Positions 17,489-26,184 of a DNA stretch of 64,000 bases are shown piece by piece. Origin of the DNA: Actinocorallia sp. API 0066 (GTDB lineage Bacteria > Actinomycetota > Actinomycetes > Streptosporangiales > Streptosporangiaceae); the NCBI RefSeq assembly GCF_020991275.1, contig NZ_JAJLQY010000001.1:957979-1021978 (forward strand). The letters are read 5' to 3'. Every line of letters begins with the position of its first letter. Within the stretch, counting starts at the first letter, position 1. Position numbers and translations under genes: made by a program. The notes beneath the pieces were generated by a model that saw only the letters and a list, made by a program, of their open reading frames with translations, did no database searches and was not told where the DNA came from.

Positions 17489-18910
17489 TTACAGCTGGAG
17501 CCCTGTGAGCACCATGACCTTCTCGTAGGTGTAGTCCGCCATCGTGCTCGCCACACCCTCGCGGCCCACGCCGGACTGCTTGACGCCGCCGTACGGCATC
17601 TGGTCGGCCCGATAGGACGGGACGTCGCCCACGATCACGCCGCCGACCTCAAGCTCGCGCTGCGCCTTGAACGCGACGTCCAGGCTGCGGGTGAACACGC
17701 CGGCCTGGAGGCCGAACTTGGAGTCGTTGACCCTGGCGAACGCCGCGTCCACGTCGGCGGCCTTCTCGACCAGGAGGACCGGCCCGAACACCTCCTCGCA
17801 GGACACCTCGGCCGTCTCCGGCACGTCCGTGAGGACCGTGGGGGCGTAGGACGCGCCGTCCCGCTTGCCGCCGGTGAGGACGGTGCCGCCCGAGCGGTTC
17901 ACCCAGTCCTCGACGCGCTCGGCGGCGTCCTGGCCGATCAGCGGGCCGACCTGGGTCCTGTCGTCCCACGGGTCGCCGGTGACCAGGCCCTCGACGGCGG
18001 CGACGAGCTTCGGGACGAACTTCTCGTAAGCCTCGTCGCCCACCACGTAGACCCGCTGCACGGCGATGCAGGACTGGCCCGCCTGGTAGTTCGAGAACAG
18101 GGCGGTGCGCTGGGCCGCCCAGTCGAGGTCGGCGTCCGGGCAGACGACGGCGGCGGCGTTCCCGCCGAGTTCGAGGACGACGTGCTTGCCCGGCACCGAG
18201 TCCCGGATCGCGTACCCGACCGGCCCGGAGCCGGTGAAGGAGACGATCGGAAGGCGGGGGTCCTCGGTGAGGGCGGAGGCACGGTCGTTCGGGACGGGCA
18301 GTACCGAGAACATGCCTTCGGGCAGATCCGTCTCGGCGAGCAGCTCGCCCAGCAGCAGCGCCGACAGCGGCGTCTTGGGCGCGGGCTTCACCACGACCGG
18401 CGCGCCGACCGCGATCGCCGGGGCGACCTTGTGCGCTGTCAGGTTCAGCGGGAAGTTGAACGGGGTGATCGCCAGCACCGGGCCGTGCGGGGCCCGCGCC
18501 ACATAGGCGAGGCGGCCCTCGGCGGCCGGGTCGGTGTCCAGCCGCAGCGCGCTGCCGCTCCAGCGGCGCGCCTCCTCGGCGGCGAACCGGAACACCGAGA
18601 CCGCGCGGCCCACCTCGCCCCGCGCCCACAGCAGCGGCTTGCCGTTCTCGGCGGTGATCAGCCTCGCGATCTCCTCCTTGCGCTCCTCCAGGCGGCGGGC
18701 CACGTGGGCGAGGGCCTCGGCCCTGACGTGCAGGGGCAGCGCGGCGGCCTTCTTGCGGACGGCGTGCGCGGCCGCCACCGCCTCCTCGACCTGGGCCTCG
18801 GTCGGCACGGCGGCCCGGCCGACCTCGCGCCCGTCCCACGGGTGCGTCACGACGATCTCGTCATCACCGGTGGCGGCCCGCCCGGCCAGCCAGAAAGGAG
18901 TAGCGCTCAT
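17489..18910 (-). CDS. Aldehyde dehydrogenase family protein
   Basis: A 473-residue NAD(P)-dependent enzyme that oxidises an aldehyde to an acid. It has the cofactor segment ITPFNFPLNL, the FTGSGPVGY turn, the general base in LELGGNAA (Glu247), the nucleophile in AGQSCIAVQR (Cys281) and EEVFGPVL. It is closest in feel to succinate-semialdehyde or non-phosphorylating glyceraldehyde-3-phosphate dehydrogenases. A role after gabT is possible but unproven. The degraded response-regulator tail lies immediately upstream (18954 onward), so the promoter must sit in or next to that relic. Confidence 0.9.
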   Translation of the reverse strand: MSATPFWLAGRAATGDDEIVVTHPWDGREVGRAAVPTEAQVEEAVAAAHAVRKKAAALPLHVRAEALAHVARRLEERKEEIARLITAENGKPLLWARGEVGRAVSVFRFAAEEARRWSGSALRLDTDPAAEGRLAYVARAPHGPVLAITPFNFPLNLTAHKVAPAIAVGAPVVVKPAPKTPLSALLLGELLAETDLPEGMFSVLPVPNDRASALTEDPRLPIVSFTGSGPVGYAIRDSVPGKHVVLELGGNAAAVVCPDADLDWAAQRTALFSNYQAGQSCIAVQRVYVVGDEAYEKFVPKLVAAVEGLVTGDPWDDRTQVGPLIGQDAAERVEDWVNRSGGTVLTGGKRDGASYAPTVLTDVPETAEVSCEEVFGPVLLVEKAADVDAAFARVNDSKFGLQAGVFTRSLDVAFKAQRELEVGGVIVGDVPSYRADQMPYGGVKQSGVGREGVASTMADYTYEKVMVLTGLQL

Positions 18911-18953
18911 GCCTCCACGCTAACCCCGCGCCGGGCCCCCGTCCCACTGTCCA

Positions 18954-19136
18954 CTATGGATTGTGCCCCCTCCACAATGTCCCCTGCCCTGACGCGTCCC
19001 GCGCCCTGCCCGCGCCGGGCTCGCCGGGGCGGACGAGGCCCTGCTCGTAGGCGAAGACGACGGCGGCGACGCGGTCGCGCAGGCCCGTCTTGGCCAGGAC
19101 GCGCGAGAGGTGGGTCTTGACCGTCGCCTCCCTGCC
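18954..19136 (-). pseudogene. Tail of a NarL/LuxR-type response regulator
   Basis: In a frame different from the adjoining kinase remnant, this segment reads GREATVKTHLSRVLAK and then TGLRDRVAAVVFAYEQGLV. That is the recognition helix and C-terminus of a LuxR-type helix-turn-helix. The receiver domain, the start codon and the first half of the HTH are missing. It joins directly to the truncated kinase gene, so both are leftovers of one two-component operon that lost its middle part by deletion. Confidence 0.85.
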
Positions 19137-19923
19137 GTGCGGTCCGCGCGACGGCGTCCATGTGGCCGCGCGCCCGCTCCGGATCGACCTTGCCGACCTC
19201 GCTCGCCGCCCCCGCGTTCACCGCGATCACCGAGAGGGCGTGCGCGACGACGTCGTGCAGCTCCCGCGCGATCCGCAGCCGTTCGGCCGCGACCGCCTCC
19301 CTGGCCCGTTCCCGCACCCGCTCCTCGGCGGCCCGCACGGCCGCGTCACGGCGCCGCAGCAGCAGCCCGGCACCCCACGCGCCGACGATGAAGAAGACCA
19401 TCACCACCAGCGACGACACGTCCGTCTCGGGCCCGTAGAACCGCAGCCGCTCGGCGCCCAGCATGCCGCCGAGCGCGAGCGCGCACCCGGCCGCCGCGCC
19501 CGCCGCCGACCGCGTGTACAGCGCCGTCGCGAACACCGCGAGCAGGATCGTCGGGAACGGCGCGACGGTGGCGGGCGCCGCGCTCGCGGTCGCCGCGCGC
19601 AGCAGCAGCGCCGCCACCGCGACCCCGAGCACCCCGAGCGGCGCCCGCCTGAGCAGCGCGACGGGCAGCGTCATCACCAGCGCGAACGCGATCTCGCCCG
19701 CGAGGGGGTCGGGCCCGTCCGGCAGCACTTCGAGCACCGCCCACACCGCGAGCCCCACGGCCAGTACAAGATCTGCCCGCCCCGACCCCCACGGCAACCC
19801 CGCCGGACCCCCCTCGGGCCGCCTCGCGCCCGCCGCGCCCCGCTCCCGGTCGTCGGCGACGGCGTGCGGCTCGGTCGCCGACGGGGCGGTCTGCGGGCCG
19901 GTGGGGGGTCGGGTGGTGGTCAC
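19137..19923 (-). pseudogene. Truncated sensor histidine kinase (HisKA_3 type)
   Basis: From a GTG at 19923 the frame encodes a cytosolic start, about six membrane segments (for example LVLAVGLAVWAVLEVLP and SSLVVMVFFIVGAWGAGLLL) and the dimerisation/phosphoacceptor helix with RIARELHDVVAHALSVIAV. Homology stops at HMDAVARTA; the HATPase domain is absent. The open frame continues to 18907, but only as an out-of-frame reading of the response-regulator tail followed by non-homologous sequence. The product could still be made as a membrane protein but could not autophosphorylate. Confidence 0.85.
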
Positions 19924-20053
19924 GGAGGTGACGGTACCCGGCGGGGGCGGGACCGCCGTCTGTCTCCGGGATGATGCGGTTCATCCCGTGGAGGTGTCCG
20001 TGGGGGCTCGCGGGCGGATGTGGGTGGGATGTCCTGGTTCTTAGCTTTGCGGC

Positions 20054-20593
20054 ATGGAGACGAGATTCTTTGTTCGGCCGGTGGCGGTGAGCGGGTTGCT
20101 GGGCGGGCTCGCGTTGGCGGTTACGGGGCTGATGCAGGCGGTGCGGCCGCAGGACGCCGAACCGAAGGTGACCGGGGAAGAGCACGTGATCCTCGGGCTG
20201 TTCGCGGCGGCGCTGGTGCTGCTGGCGCCGCTCGTGTGGACGCTCGCCGGGCTGGGTGGCCGGGCCGCGCGGGCGGGCGCGGCGCTCGTCGTGGCGGGGC
20301 ACGCGCTGCTCGCGTTCGGCGCGACCGCCTCGAACCTCAACGGCGAGGACTACGCGTGGTTCCCGGCCGTGGCCGTCCCGGCGAACCTCGCGGTGCTGGC
20401 GGGCTCGATCACCCTGGCCGTGGGACTCTGGCGCGTCCCGGGCCTGCGCCCCTACGCCGCCGCGCTCCCGCTCACCTGGCTCTGCACGATCCCCCTCTCC
20501 CAACTCGGCGGCCCCCTCCTCGCGGGCCTCTACTGGCTGCTCGCCCTACGCCTTCTCGCCCTACGCGCCCCCACGCCCGCCGCCACGCACTGA
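20054..20593 (+). CDS. Small integral membrane protein, function unknown
   Basis: A 179-residue protein with four to five predicted membrane helices, such as GLLGGLALAVTGLMQAV, ILGLFAAALVLLAPLVWTLAGL, LVVAGHALLAFGATAS and LAVLAGSITLAVGLW. A conserved-looking loop NLNGEDYAWFPAVAVPANL lies between helices. I do not recognise the family. TAGCTT six nt before the ATG, with no ribosome site, suggests a leaderless transcript. The truncated kinase lies divergently 130 bp upstream. Confidence 0.75.
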   Translation: METRFFVRPVAVSGLLGGLALAVTGLMQAVRPQDAEPKVTGEEHVILGLFAAALVLLAPLVWTLAGLGGRAARAGAALVVAGHALLAFGATASNLNGEDYAWFPAVAVPANLAVLAGSITLAVGLWRVPGLRPYAAALPLTWLCTIPLSQLGGPLLAGLYWLLALRLLALRAPTPAATH

Positions 20594-20647
20594 CCCCGCG
20601 CCCTCCGGAGGCGCCGCACGCCGCTCTGACGCCCTGACCCACGGCCC

Positions 20648-21031
20648 TCAGGGGTCGGGCAGGTCGCGCCAGAGTTCGGCGGCCCGGGCGAGGAGGTGGC
20701 GGAGTTCGGGGCCGGGGAGGACGGCGGCGTCGGGGGCGCGGCCCACGTGGAACGTCCACAGGCCCCAGATCTCGGCGACGTCGGGATCGAAGAGGCCCGC
20801 CCACTCGGGTGGGACGTCTTCGGGGTCGGTGAGCCGGGTGGCGGCGAAGGTGTCGGGGACGGTGATGCCGGGGCCGTCGGGGGCGAACCACTCGGCCCAC
20901 GCCTCCTCCCGGCGGCGTCCCCTGAGCCGGGCCCAGTCCCGCGCGAACTCCAGGAGGTCCCGGAGGACGTGCAGCGGGTCGTCCGCGACGACGGGCCTGC
21001 CGTTCTCCATCCGCAGTGTCCGCACGGCCAC
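20648..21031 (-). CDS. Hypothetical protein
   Basis: A 127-residue soluble, acidic, Trp-rich protein from a GTG start (MAVRTLRMENGRPVVADD). It has DLLEFARDWARL, FAPDGPGITVPDTFAA and PELRHLLARAAELWRDLPDP. There is no signal peptide and no recognised domain. An internal ATG eight codons in is an alternative start. It converges on the membrane-protein gene and lies upstream of nothing obviously related. Confidence 0.6.
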   Translation of the reverse strand: MAVRTLRMENGRPVVADDPLHVLRDLLEFARDWARLRGRRREEAWAEWFAPDGPGITVPDTFAATRLTDPEDVPPEWAGLFDPDVAEIWGLWTFHVGRAPDAAVLPGPELRHLLARAAELWRDLPDP

Positions 21032-21086
21032 AAGTCTGCCCGCCCCCGATTCGCCCGGCCATGGCTTTCCGAGGGTGACGGGTGGG

Positions 21087-22136
21087 TCAGAGGGTGCCTC
21101 GGCGCCATTCGTGGACGAGGAGGTAGGCGAGGTAGGCGCCGCCCAGGGCCATCGTGTAGATGCCGACGGGGAGGTCGTCGAACAGGGGGAGCTGTTGGGC
21201 GGCGAGGTCGGCCAGGGGGAGGAGGACGGCGCCGGTGAGGGCGGACAGGGCCAGGTGGGGGCCGGAGGCGTTCGTCAGGCGGCGGGCTATCTGGGGGCCG
21301 CACAGGGCGAGGAAGGCGATGGGGCCCGCCGCCGCGACGGCCGCCCCGGACAAGCCGATCGACAGCAGCACGGCGAGCGTCTTGGTGCGCGCGGGGGCGG
21401 CGCCCAGGGCCTCGGCCGTCTCGTCGCCCATCTCCACGACGGCGAGGTCGCGGAAGAGGAACAGGCAGACGGGAAGGGCGACGAGCAGCGCTGTCGCGGC
21501 CGTCAGCGCGTCGTCCCAGGAGGAGGCGTTGAGGCTGCCGTTGACGTACGCCTTGAGCACGCTCGCCCTGTCGCGTTCGACGGCGTAGACGACGTACTCG
21601 ATCAGCGCGTTGGCGATGGCGGCCACGCCGATGCCCGCGACGACGAGCCGTCCCGGGCTGCGGAAGCCCGCGCCCGTCGCCAGGTACACGACGGTCATCG
21701 CGAGCGCCGCGCCGAGCACCGCGCCCACCGGGACGGGCAGCACGCCGGGGAACAGCAGCGCCGTCATGGCGGCGCCCGCCCCCGCCCCGGCGCCGAGCCC
21801 GATGACGTCGGGCGAGCCGAGCGGGTTGCGGGTCACCGACTGGAACAGCGCGCCGGACAGCCCGAACGCCGCGCCCACGGCCATCGCGGTGACCAGCCGG
21901 GGCCCACGGAGCCTTTTGATGACGAACGCGTCCTTGCCTTGCGCGCCACCCGTGAGCGCGGAAGGCAGGTCGGCGAGGGCGACGCCGAGCCTCCCCAGCG
22001 TGAGCGTCGCGACCGAAGCCACCGCGAGCAGCACCAGCAGGAGCGCCCCGATAGAGAGGCTGCGCACGCGGACGGGGAAGGCGAGGCCCGGAGCGACTCG
22101 GACGAGGCGCTTCCCGGCGGGCGCGGCGGCGGTCAC
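21087..22136 (-). CDS. FecCD-type iron-siderophore ABC permease (second of pair)
   Basis: A 349-residue inner-membrane permease with about ten helices. FecCD hallmarks are present: RGPRLVTAMAVGAAFGLSGALFQSVTRNPLGSPDVIGL, the EMGDETAEALGA coupling segment that contacts the ATPase, and AGPIAFLALCGPQIAR. The GTG start overlaps the stop of the upstream permease by 4 nt (GTGA), so translation should be coupled. It should form a heterodimer with the neighbouring permease. No ATPase gene is present nearby, so an ATPase encoded elsewhere must energise it. Confidence 0.93.
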   Translation of the reverse strand: MTAAAPAGKRLVRVAPGLAFPVRVRSLSIGALLLVLLAVASVATLTLGRLGVALADLPSALTGGAQGKDAFVIKRLRGPRLVTAMAVGAAFGLSGALFQSVTRNPLGSPDVIGLGAGAGAGAAMTALLFPGVLPVPVGAVLGAALAMTVVYLATGAGFRSPGRLVVAGIGVAAIANALIEYVVYAVERDRASVLKAYVNGSLNASSWDDALTAATALLVALPVCLFLFRDLAVVEMGDETAEALGAAPARTKTLAVLLSIGLSGAAVAAAGPIAFLALCGPQIARRLTNASGPHLALSALTGAVLLPLADLAAQQLPLFDDLPVGIYTMALGGAYLAYLLVHEWRRGTL

Positions 22137-23170
22137 GCCGTCCTCTTCATCCTGCGCACGGCGACGAGCAGGGCGGGCGCGCCGACGAAGGCGGTGACGA
22201 CCCCGACCATGAGCTCCTGCGGGCGCAGCACGAGCCGTCCGACGACGTCGGCGCACAGCAGCAGCGCCGGGCCGAGCAGCGCGGAGAAGACGAGCTGCCG
22301 CCGGAAGTCGGCGCCGACGAGCGCCCGCACCACGTGCGGCACCGCGAGCCCGACGAACGCGACGGGCCCGACGGCGGCGGTGGCGGCGGCGCCGAGCACG
22401 GTCGCGGCGAGCAGCCCGACGGCCTTGGTCCGCGCGGGCTTCGCGCCGAGCGCGGCGGCCGGGTCGTCGCCGAGGGCGACGGTGTTGAGGGCGCCGCCGA
22501 GCAGCAGCGCGACGGCGAGGGCGCCGCCCGCGAGTGGCAGCACCGCCCACAGCACGTCGAAGCCGCGTCCGCCGAGCGAGCCGACGACCCAGTACCGGTA
22601 GCCGTCGAACACCTGCGGCCTGCTCAGTGTGACGGCCTGGACGTAGGCCATGAGGATCGCGGAGAGCACCGCCCCGGCCAGCACGAGCCTGACCGTGCCG
22701 GAGCCGCCGCCGCGCGTCCCCACGGCGTACACGACGAGCCCGGCGAGCAGCGCGCCCGGCAGCGACCACCACAGCGTCGCCAGCTGCCCGGAGACGCCGA
22801 GGTAGGCGCTCGCGGTGACGATGCTCGCGGACGCGCCGGCGGTGACGCCGAGCAGGCCGGGTTCGGCGAGCGGGTTGCGGGTGACGCCCTGCATGAGGGT
22901 GCCCGCGACGGCGAGGCTCGCGCCCGCCACGAGGCCGAGGAGGGTCCGGGGGTACCTGCTCTCCACGACGGTGGTGATGTAGGGGTCGCCCTGCCCACGC
23001 AGCACGTCCCATACGGCTCGGAAGGACGTCGGGAGGCTGCCGTGCGTGACGCTCGCCAGAAGCGCCACGGCGAGCAGCGTGAGCGCGAGGAGAAGGGTGA
23101 ACGCCGACCGCGCGGCGCCGGGGCCCTTGCGCCCGGTGCCGCGCGGCGGCGTCGTAGCCGATGCGGCCAT
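22133..23170 (-). CDS. FecCD-type iron-siderophore ABC permease (first of pair)
   Basis: A 345-residue membrane permease starting MAASATTPPRGTGRKGPG. It shows SRYPRTLLGLVAGASLAVAGTLMQGVTRNPLAEPGLLG, the ATPase-contact segment ALGDDPAAALGA and VGPVAFVGLAVPHVVRALVG. Ten helices are likely. It lies 8 bp after the binding-protein gene and overlaps the second permease by 4 nt. Together they form the channel of a ferric-siderophore importer regulated by the iron box at 24268. Confidence 0.93.
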   Translation of the reverse strand: MAASATTPPRGTGRKGPGAARSAFTLLLALTLLAVALLASVTHGSLPTSFRAVWDVLRGQGDPYITTVVESRYPRTLLGLVAGASLAVAGTLMQGVTRNPLAEPGLLGVTAGASASIVTASAYLGVSGQLATLWWSLPGALLAGLVVYAVGTRGGGSGTVRLVLAGAVLSAILMAYVQAVTLSRPQVFDGYRYWVVGSLGGRGFDVLWAVLPLAGGALAVALLLGGALNTVALGDDPAAALGAKPARTKAVGLLAATVLGAAATAAVGPVAFVGLAVPHVVRALVGADFRRQLVFSALLGPALLLCADVVGRLVLRPQELMVGVVTAFVGAPALLVAVRRMKRTA

Positions 23171-23178
23171 GCGCGGGG

Positions 23179-24207
23179 TTACCTGACCTTGGCGACGGCC
23201 TCGTCGATGAGCGGCAGGAAGCGTTCGATCGCCCACGGCACGGTCAGCGGGTTGATCATCGAGGAGGCGGTGACGAACGGCTGCTCGGTCGGCGCGACGA
23301 TCGCGCCGTTGGCGATGGCCGGGATCGCCTTGTACAGCGGCTGTGCCTCGATCTCCTTGCGGTTCTTCGCGTCGCTGTAGAACGTGAAGACGATGTCGGT
23401 GTCCTTGAGCTTGTCGGCGTTCTCCAGGCCGATGACAGCCGACTCGGTGCCTTCGACCTCCTCGAACGTCTCGACGACCGGGTCGGGCCGCAGGCCGAGC
23501 GCGGCGACCATCTCGGCGCGCTGCTCGGTCGGGAAGAAGACGCCGAGGGTGCCGGGGCCGGTGTTGTAGATGTAGGAGAAGGTGTACTTCGGGTAGTCCG
23601 GCCGGGTCGCGGCGGCGTCCGAGAGCCGCTTCTTGATGTCGCCGATGAGGTCCTCGCCCTCGTCGGCCTTGCCCAGCGCCCTGGACACGATCTTGATCTG
23701 GTCCTGCCACGGGGTGCTCCACGCGGCGCCCGGGTAGGCGACGACGGGGGCGACGTCGCTCAGCAGGTCGAACTGCTCCTGGGTGACGCCTGACCACGCG
23801 GCGAGGATGACGTCGGGGTCGAGTGCGACGATGGCCTCGATGTCGAGTTCCTCACCGCCGGTGAACTGCTCGGGCAGCTCGGCGCCCTTGGACCTGACCG
23901 CCTCGTAGATCCACGGCAGGTAGCCGGTGTCGTCGCTGCCCCATGTGTACTCCTCGATGCCCACCGGGATGGTGCCGAGCGCGATCGCGGTCTCGGTGGA
24001 GCCCTGGCCGAGCGTGACGACGCGCTGGGGCTCCTCGGTGATGACGGCCTCGCCGAGCGAGCTGGTGATGGTGACGGGGAACGCCGCGGCGGAGGGCCGC
24101 TCCGGGGCGACCTTGTCGTTCTCGCCGGATCCGCACGCGCCGAGCAGGAGCGTGAGGGACGCGGCGGCCGTCGCCACGAGGGCGGAGCGGCGCGGGAGGC
24201 TGAGCAT
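23179..24207 (-). CDS. Iron-siderophore binding lipoprotein (FecB/FepB type)
   Basis: A 342-residue lipoprotein. Signal MLSLPRRSALVATAAASLTLLLGAC has its lipobox Cys at position 25. The type III binding-protein fold is indicated by PQRVVTLGQGSTETAIALG, DIEAIVALDPDVILAAWSG and the second lobe with PWAIERFLPLIDEAVAKVR. It captures a ferric siderophore outside the membrane and passes it to the two FecCD permeases encoded downstream. AAGGACCTCC before the ATG is the ribosome site. The siderophore is not predictable; no synthesis genes are present. Confidence 0.92.
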   Translation of the reverse strand: MLSLPRRSALVATAAASLTLLLGACGSGENDKVAPERPSAAAFPVTITSSLGEAVITEEPQRVVTLGQGSTETAIALGTIPVGIEEYTWGSDDTGYLPWIYEAVRSKGAELPEQFTGGEELDIEAIVALDPDVILAAWSGVTQEQFDLLSDVAPVVAYPGAAWSTPWQDQIKIVSRALGKADEGEDLIGDIKKRLSDAAATRPDYPKYTFSYIYNTGPGTLGVFFPTEQRAEMVAALGLRPDPVVETFEEVEGTESAVIGLENADKLKDTDIVFTFYSDAKNRKEIEAQPLYKAIPAIANGAIVAPTEQPFVTASSMINPLTVPWAIERFLPLIDEAVAKVR

Positions 24208-24267
24208 GGAGGTCCTTGCGATTCGGGCATGCGAAAACCGGCTGGGGGGACAACCGGAAACGGTAAG

Positions 24268-24286
24268 TTAGGCGAGCCTAAGCTAA
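24268..24286. promoter_or_regulatory. Iron box (IdeR/DmdR operator)
   Basis: The 19-bp sequence TTAGGCGAGCCTAAGCTAA matches the IdeR/DmdR consensus TTAGGTTAGGCTAACCTAA at 15 of 19 positions. It lies 61 bp upstream of the siderophore-binding-protein ATG, in the promoter region of the uptake operon. Iron-loaded IdeR/DmdR should repress the operon from here. Confidence 0.85.
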
Positions 24287-24408
24287 CCGGACAGCTACGG
24301 CAACTCGCCCTTAGGGCACCCCAACGAACGATCCGGGACGGATGTGTCCCGGACGGCCGGGACCCGGGTCACTGTCCGGGGCACCCGCCGCGCGGATCTG
24401 ATGGCGGC

Positions 24409-24999
24409 ATGCGACGACTCCCGGCGGCGCTGACCGCCTGCCTCGCGGCCGTGACGGTCTCGGGGTGCTTCGTGTCCTACCCGGACGCCCCCGAGCCCAG
24501 GCGGCCCGCCTCCGCGCCGGGAAGCCGGACCCTGCGCCTGCCCGCCGAGGCGGGCGGCCTGACGAGGGTGCCCGAGCGGAAGCCACGGAAGATCGACTTC
24601 GGACCTCCCCGGTTCGTCGGGAAGACCGTCAGCGCCTACTACCACCGGCCCGGCATCGACCCCGGCGCCCACCCGGCGGACCTCACGTGGGTCGTCGCCG
24701 TGGAGACGGCGCCGGCCGCGTCCGACGACCTCAGGAAGCGGCTGCTGCGCCAGGTGCTCGGCCGCGAGAACGACGACGCCGCCCTCCACGCCGAGACCGG
24801 CAGGGACGCCCCCGGCCCGCTCGGCGGCGTCTCCTACTGCGGCTTCGACGGCGTGCCTGAGGACGGCGCCGTGGTGTGCGCGTGGTCCGACCGGGCCAGC
24901 GCGGGCGTCGCCACCTTCCCGAGCGCGGCCAACAACGAGCCGGGACTCGCCGAGGCCGTCCGGCTGTTCGTCGCGTTCAGGCACGACATCGAGGGGTGA
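24409..24999 (+). CDS. Hypothetical lipoprotein
   Basis: A 196-residue protein. MRRLPAALTACLAAVTVSGC gives a lipobox at Cys20, so it should be membrane-anchored outside. The mature part has a Pro-rich linker, then KIDFGPPRFVGKTVSAYYHRP and two cysteines in SYCGF and VVCAW. No family is recognised. The 120 bp upstream carry no clear ribosome site. It ends 4 bp before the stop of the convergent NmrA-like gene. Confidence 0.7.
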   Translation: MRRLPAALTACLAAVTVSGCFVSYPDAPEPRRPASAPGSRTLRLPAEAGGLTRVPERKPRKIDFGPPRFVGKTVSAYYHRPGIDPGAHPADLTWVVAVETAPAASDDLRKRLLRQVLGRENDDAALHAETGRDAPGPLGGVSYCGFDGVPEDGAVVCAWSDRASAGVATFPSAANNEPGLAEAVRLFVAFRHDIEG

Positions 25000-25003
25000 G
25001 TGC

Positions 25004-25819
25004 TCAGGCGGGCCGGGAGAGCAGCTCTTCGAGGCTCTTCGCGTGGTGCCCGGTGGCACGCTCGACGGTGTGGCTGACGGCAGACAGCTCACCCGTCCCG
25101 ATGGCCTGGTAGGACGTCACCCAGCCCTCCACCTCCCAGGCGGGGGCGCCGTAGATGTCGCGGGTGCCGTAGGCGTCCTGGACCGTCTGGTCCACGTAGT
25201 CGACGCCGAGGAGGCGGGCGACGGTGGCCAGGGACAGCGCCTCGGGACCCGTCACGTCGTAGCGGCGGCCCCGGTGCAGCTCGGCGCGCGGCAGGATCGC
25301 GGCGGCGACCGCGGCCACGTCGTCCCGCGCGACGAACGAGCAGCGGCCCTGCCCCGCCGGGCCCTTGATGACGCCGTCCTGCACCAGGTGCGGGACGAGG
25401 TCCAGGTAGAGGTTCTGGCGCAGGAACGTGAAGTCCAGGCCGGAGGCGCGCAGATACACCTCGGTCGCCCAGTGGTCGCGCGCGAACGTGAACGTGGCGT
25501 CCTCGGCTGCTGACAGGAACGACAGGTAGACGACCCGGCTGACGCCCGCCGCGCGTGCCGCGTCTATCGCCGTCTTGTGCCGGGCGACCCTGTCGGGCGC
25601 CTCCTTGGCCGAGACGAGGAACAGCGTGTCCACCCCGGTGAGCGCCGCCGTCATCGTGTCGAGGTCGTCGTAGTCGCCGCCCAGGACGGGCTCCGCGCCG
25701 GGCAGCTCCGGCAGCCGTGACGGATCCCGCGCGACGAGCCGCTGCTGGTGCCCGGCCTTGGCGAGCAGCCGCGCGACGCGCCCCCCGACGTTGCCCGTCG
25801 CCCCCGTCACCCCGATCAT
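25004..25819 (-). CDS. NmrA-like NAD(P)-binding protein (atypical SDR)
   Basis: A 271-residue cytosolic Rossmann protein starting MIGVTGATGNVGGRVARLL, with the dinucleotide loop GATGNVGG and ARDPSRL. YLSFLSA replaces the classical Tyr-x-x-x-Lys site, as is usual in the NmrA/QOR2 group. Such proteins sense NADP or reduce quinones and similar substrates. It overlaps the DUF3037 gene by 4 nt and is the last gene of a coupled three-gene unit with the HipA-like kinase. Confidence 0.85.
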   Translation of the reverse strand: MIGVTGATGNVGGRVARLLAKAGHQQRLVARDPSRLPELPGAEPVLGGDYDDLDTMTAALTGVDTLFLVSAKEAPDRVARHKTAIDAARAAGVSRVVYLSFLSAAEDATFTFARDHWATEVYLRASGLDFTFLRQNLYLDLVPHLVQDGVIKGPAGQGRCSFVARDDVAAVAAAILPRAELHRGRRYDVTGPEALSLATVARLLGVDYVDQTVQDAYGTRDIYGAPAWEVEGWVTSYQAIGTGELSAVSHTVERATGHHAKSLEELLSRPA

Positions 25820-26184
25820 GCGCGGACCAGCCTTTCGAAGAGATGGTCGAGTGTGCCGTCCGGATCGCCCGTCATGCCCGGATGGACCGGGCCGGGCTGG
25901 ACGATGGTGCTGCGGGGGGCGGTGAGCCAGCGGAAGCGGCGGCCCAGGGACTCGGCGGCGGCGTGGTCGTCGCCCGCGCAGTGCGCGGCGATGCCCGCCA
26001 GCGCGCGGCGCACCTCGGTGAGCGCGGCGGCAGGGGCGAACGCCCGCATCCGCGCCTCGTCGTCGGTGAACCTGACCCCGAGGTAGTCATGCTTCTGACA
26101 GTAGACGACGACCCCGACATTCAGGCATTCGCCCCGTTCGAGGTCGGGGATGAACCGCAGGACGGCGTACTCGTAGGGGGTCAC
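25816..26184 (-). CDS. DUF3037 family protein
   Basis: A 122-residue soluble protein from a GTG start: VTPYEYAVLRFIPDLERGE then CLNVGVVVYCQKHDYLGVRF. The opening is diagnostic of DUF3037. Such genes very often sit directly after a small HipA-like kinase gene, as here, but the function is unknown. The start overlaps the kinase stop by 4 nt (GTGA), and its own stop overlaps the next start by 4 nt (ATGA). A role as partner, inhibitor or substrate of the kinase is inference. Confidence 0.85.
   Translation of the reverse strand: MTPYEYAVLRFIPDLERGECLNVGVVVYCQKHDYLGVRFTDDEARMRAFAPAAALTEVRRALAGIAAHCAGDDHAAAESLGRRFRWLTAPRSTIVQPGPVHPGMTGDPDGTLDHLFERLVRA

Noticed and set aside
18907..19923. Reading the kinase frame as one intact 338-residue protein
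   Set aside because: After HMDAVARTA the frame only reads the response-regulator tail out of frame and then non-homologous sequence. The other frame gives a clear LuxR-type HTH end.
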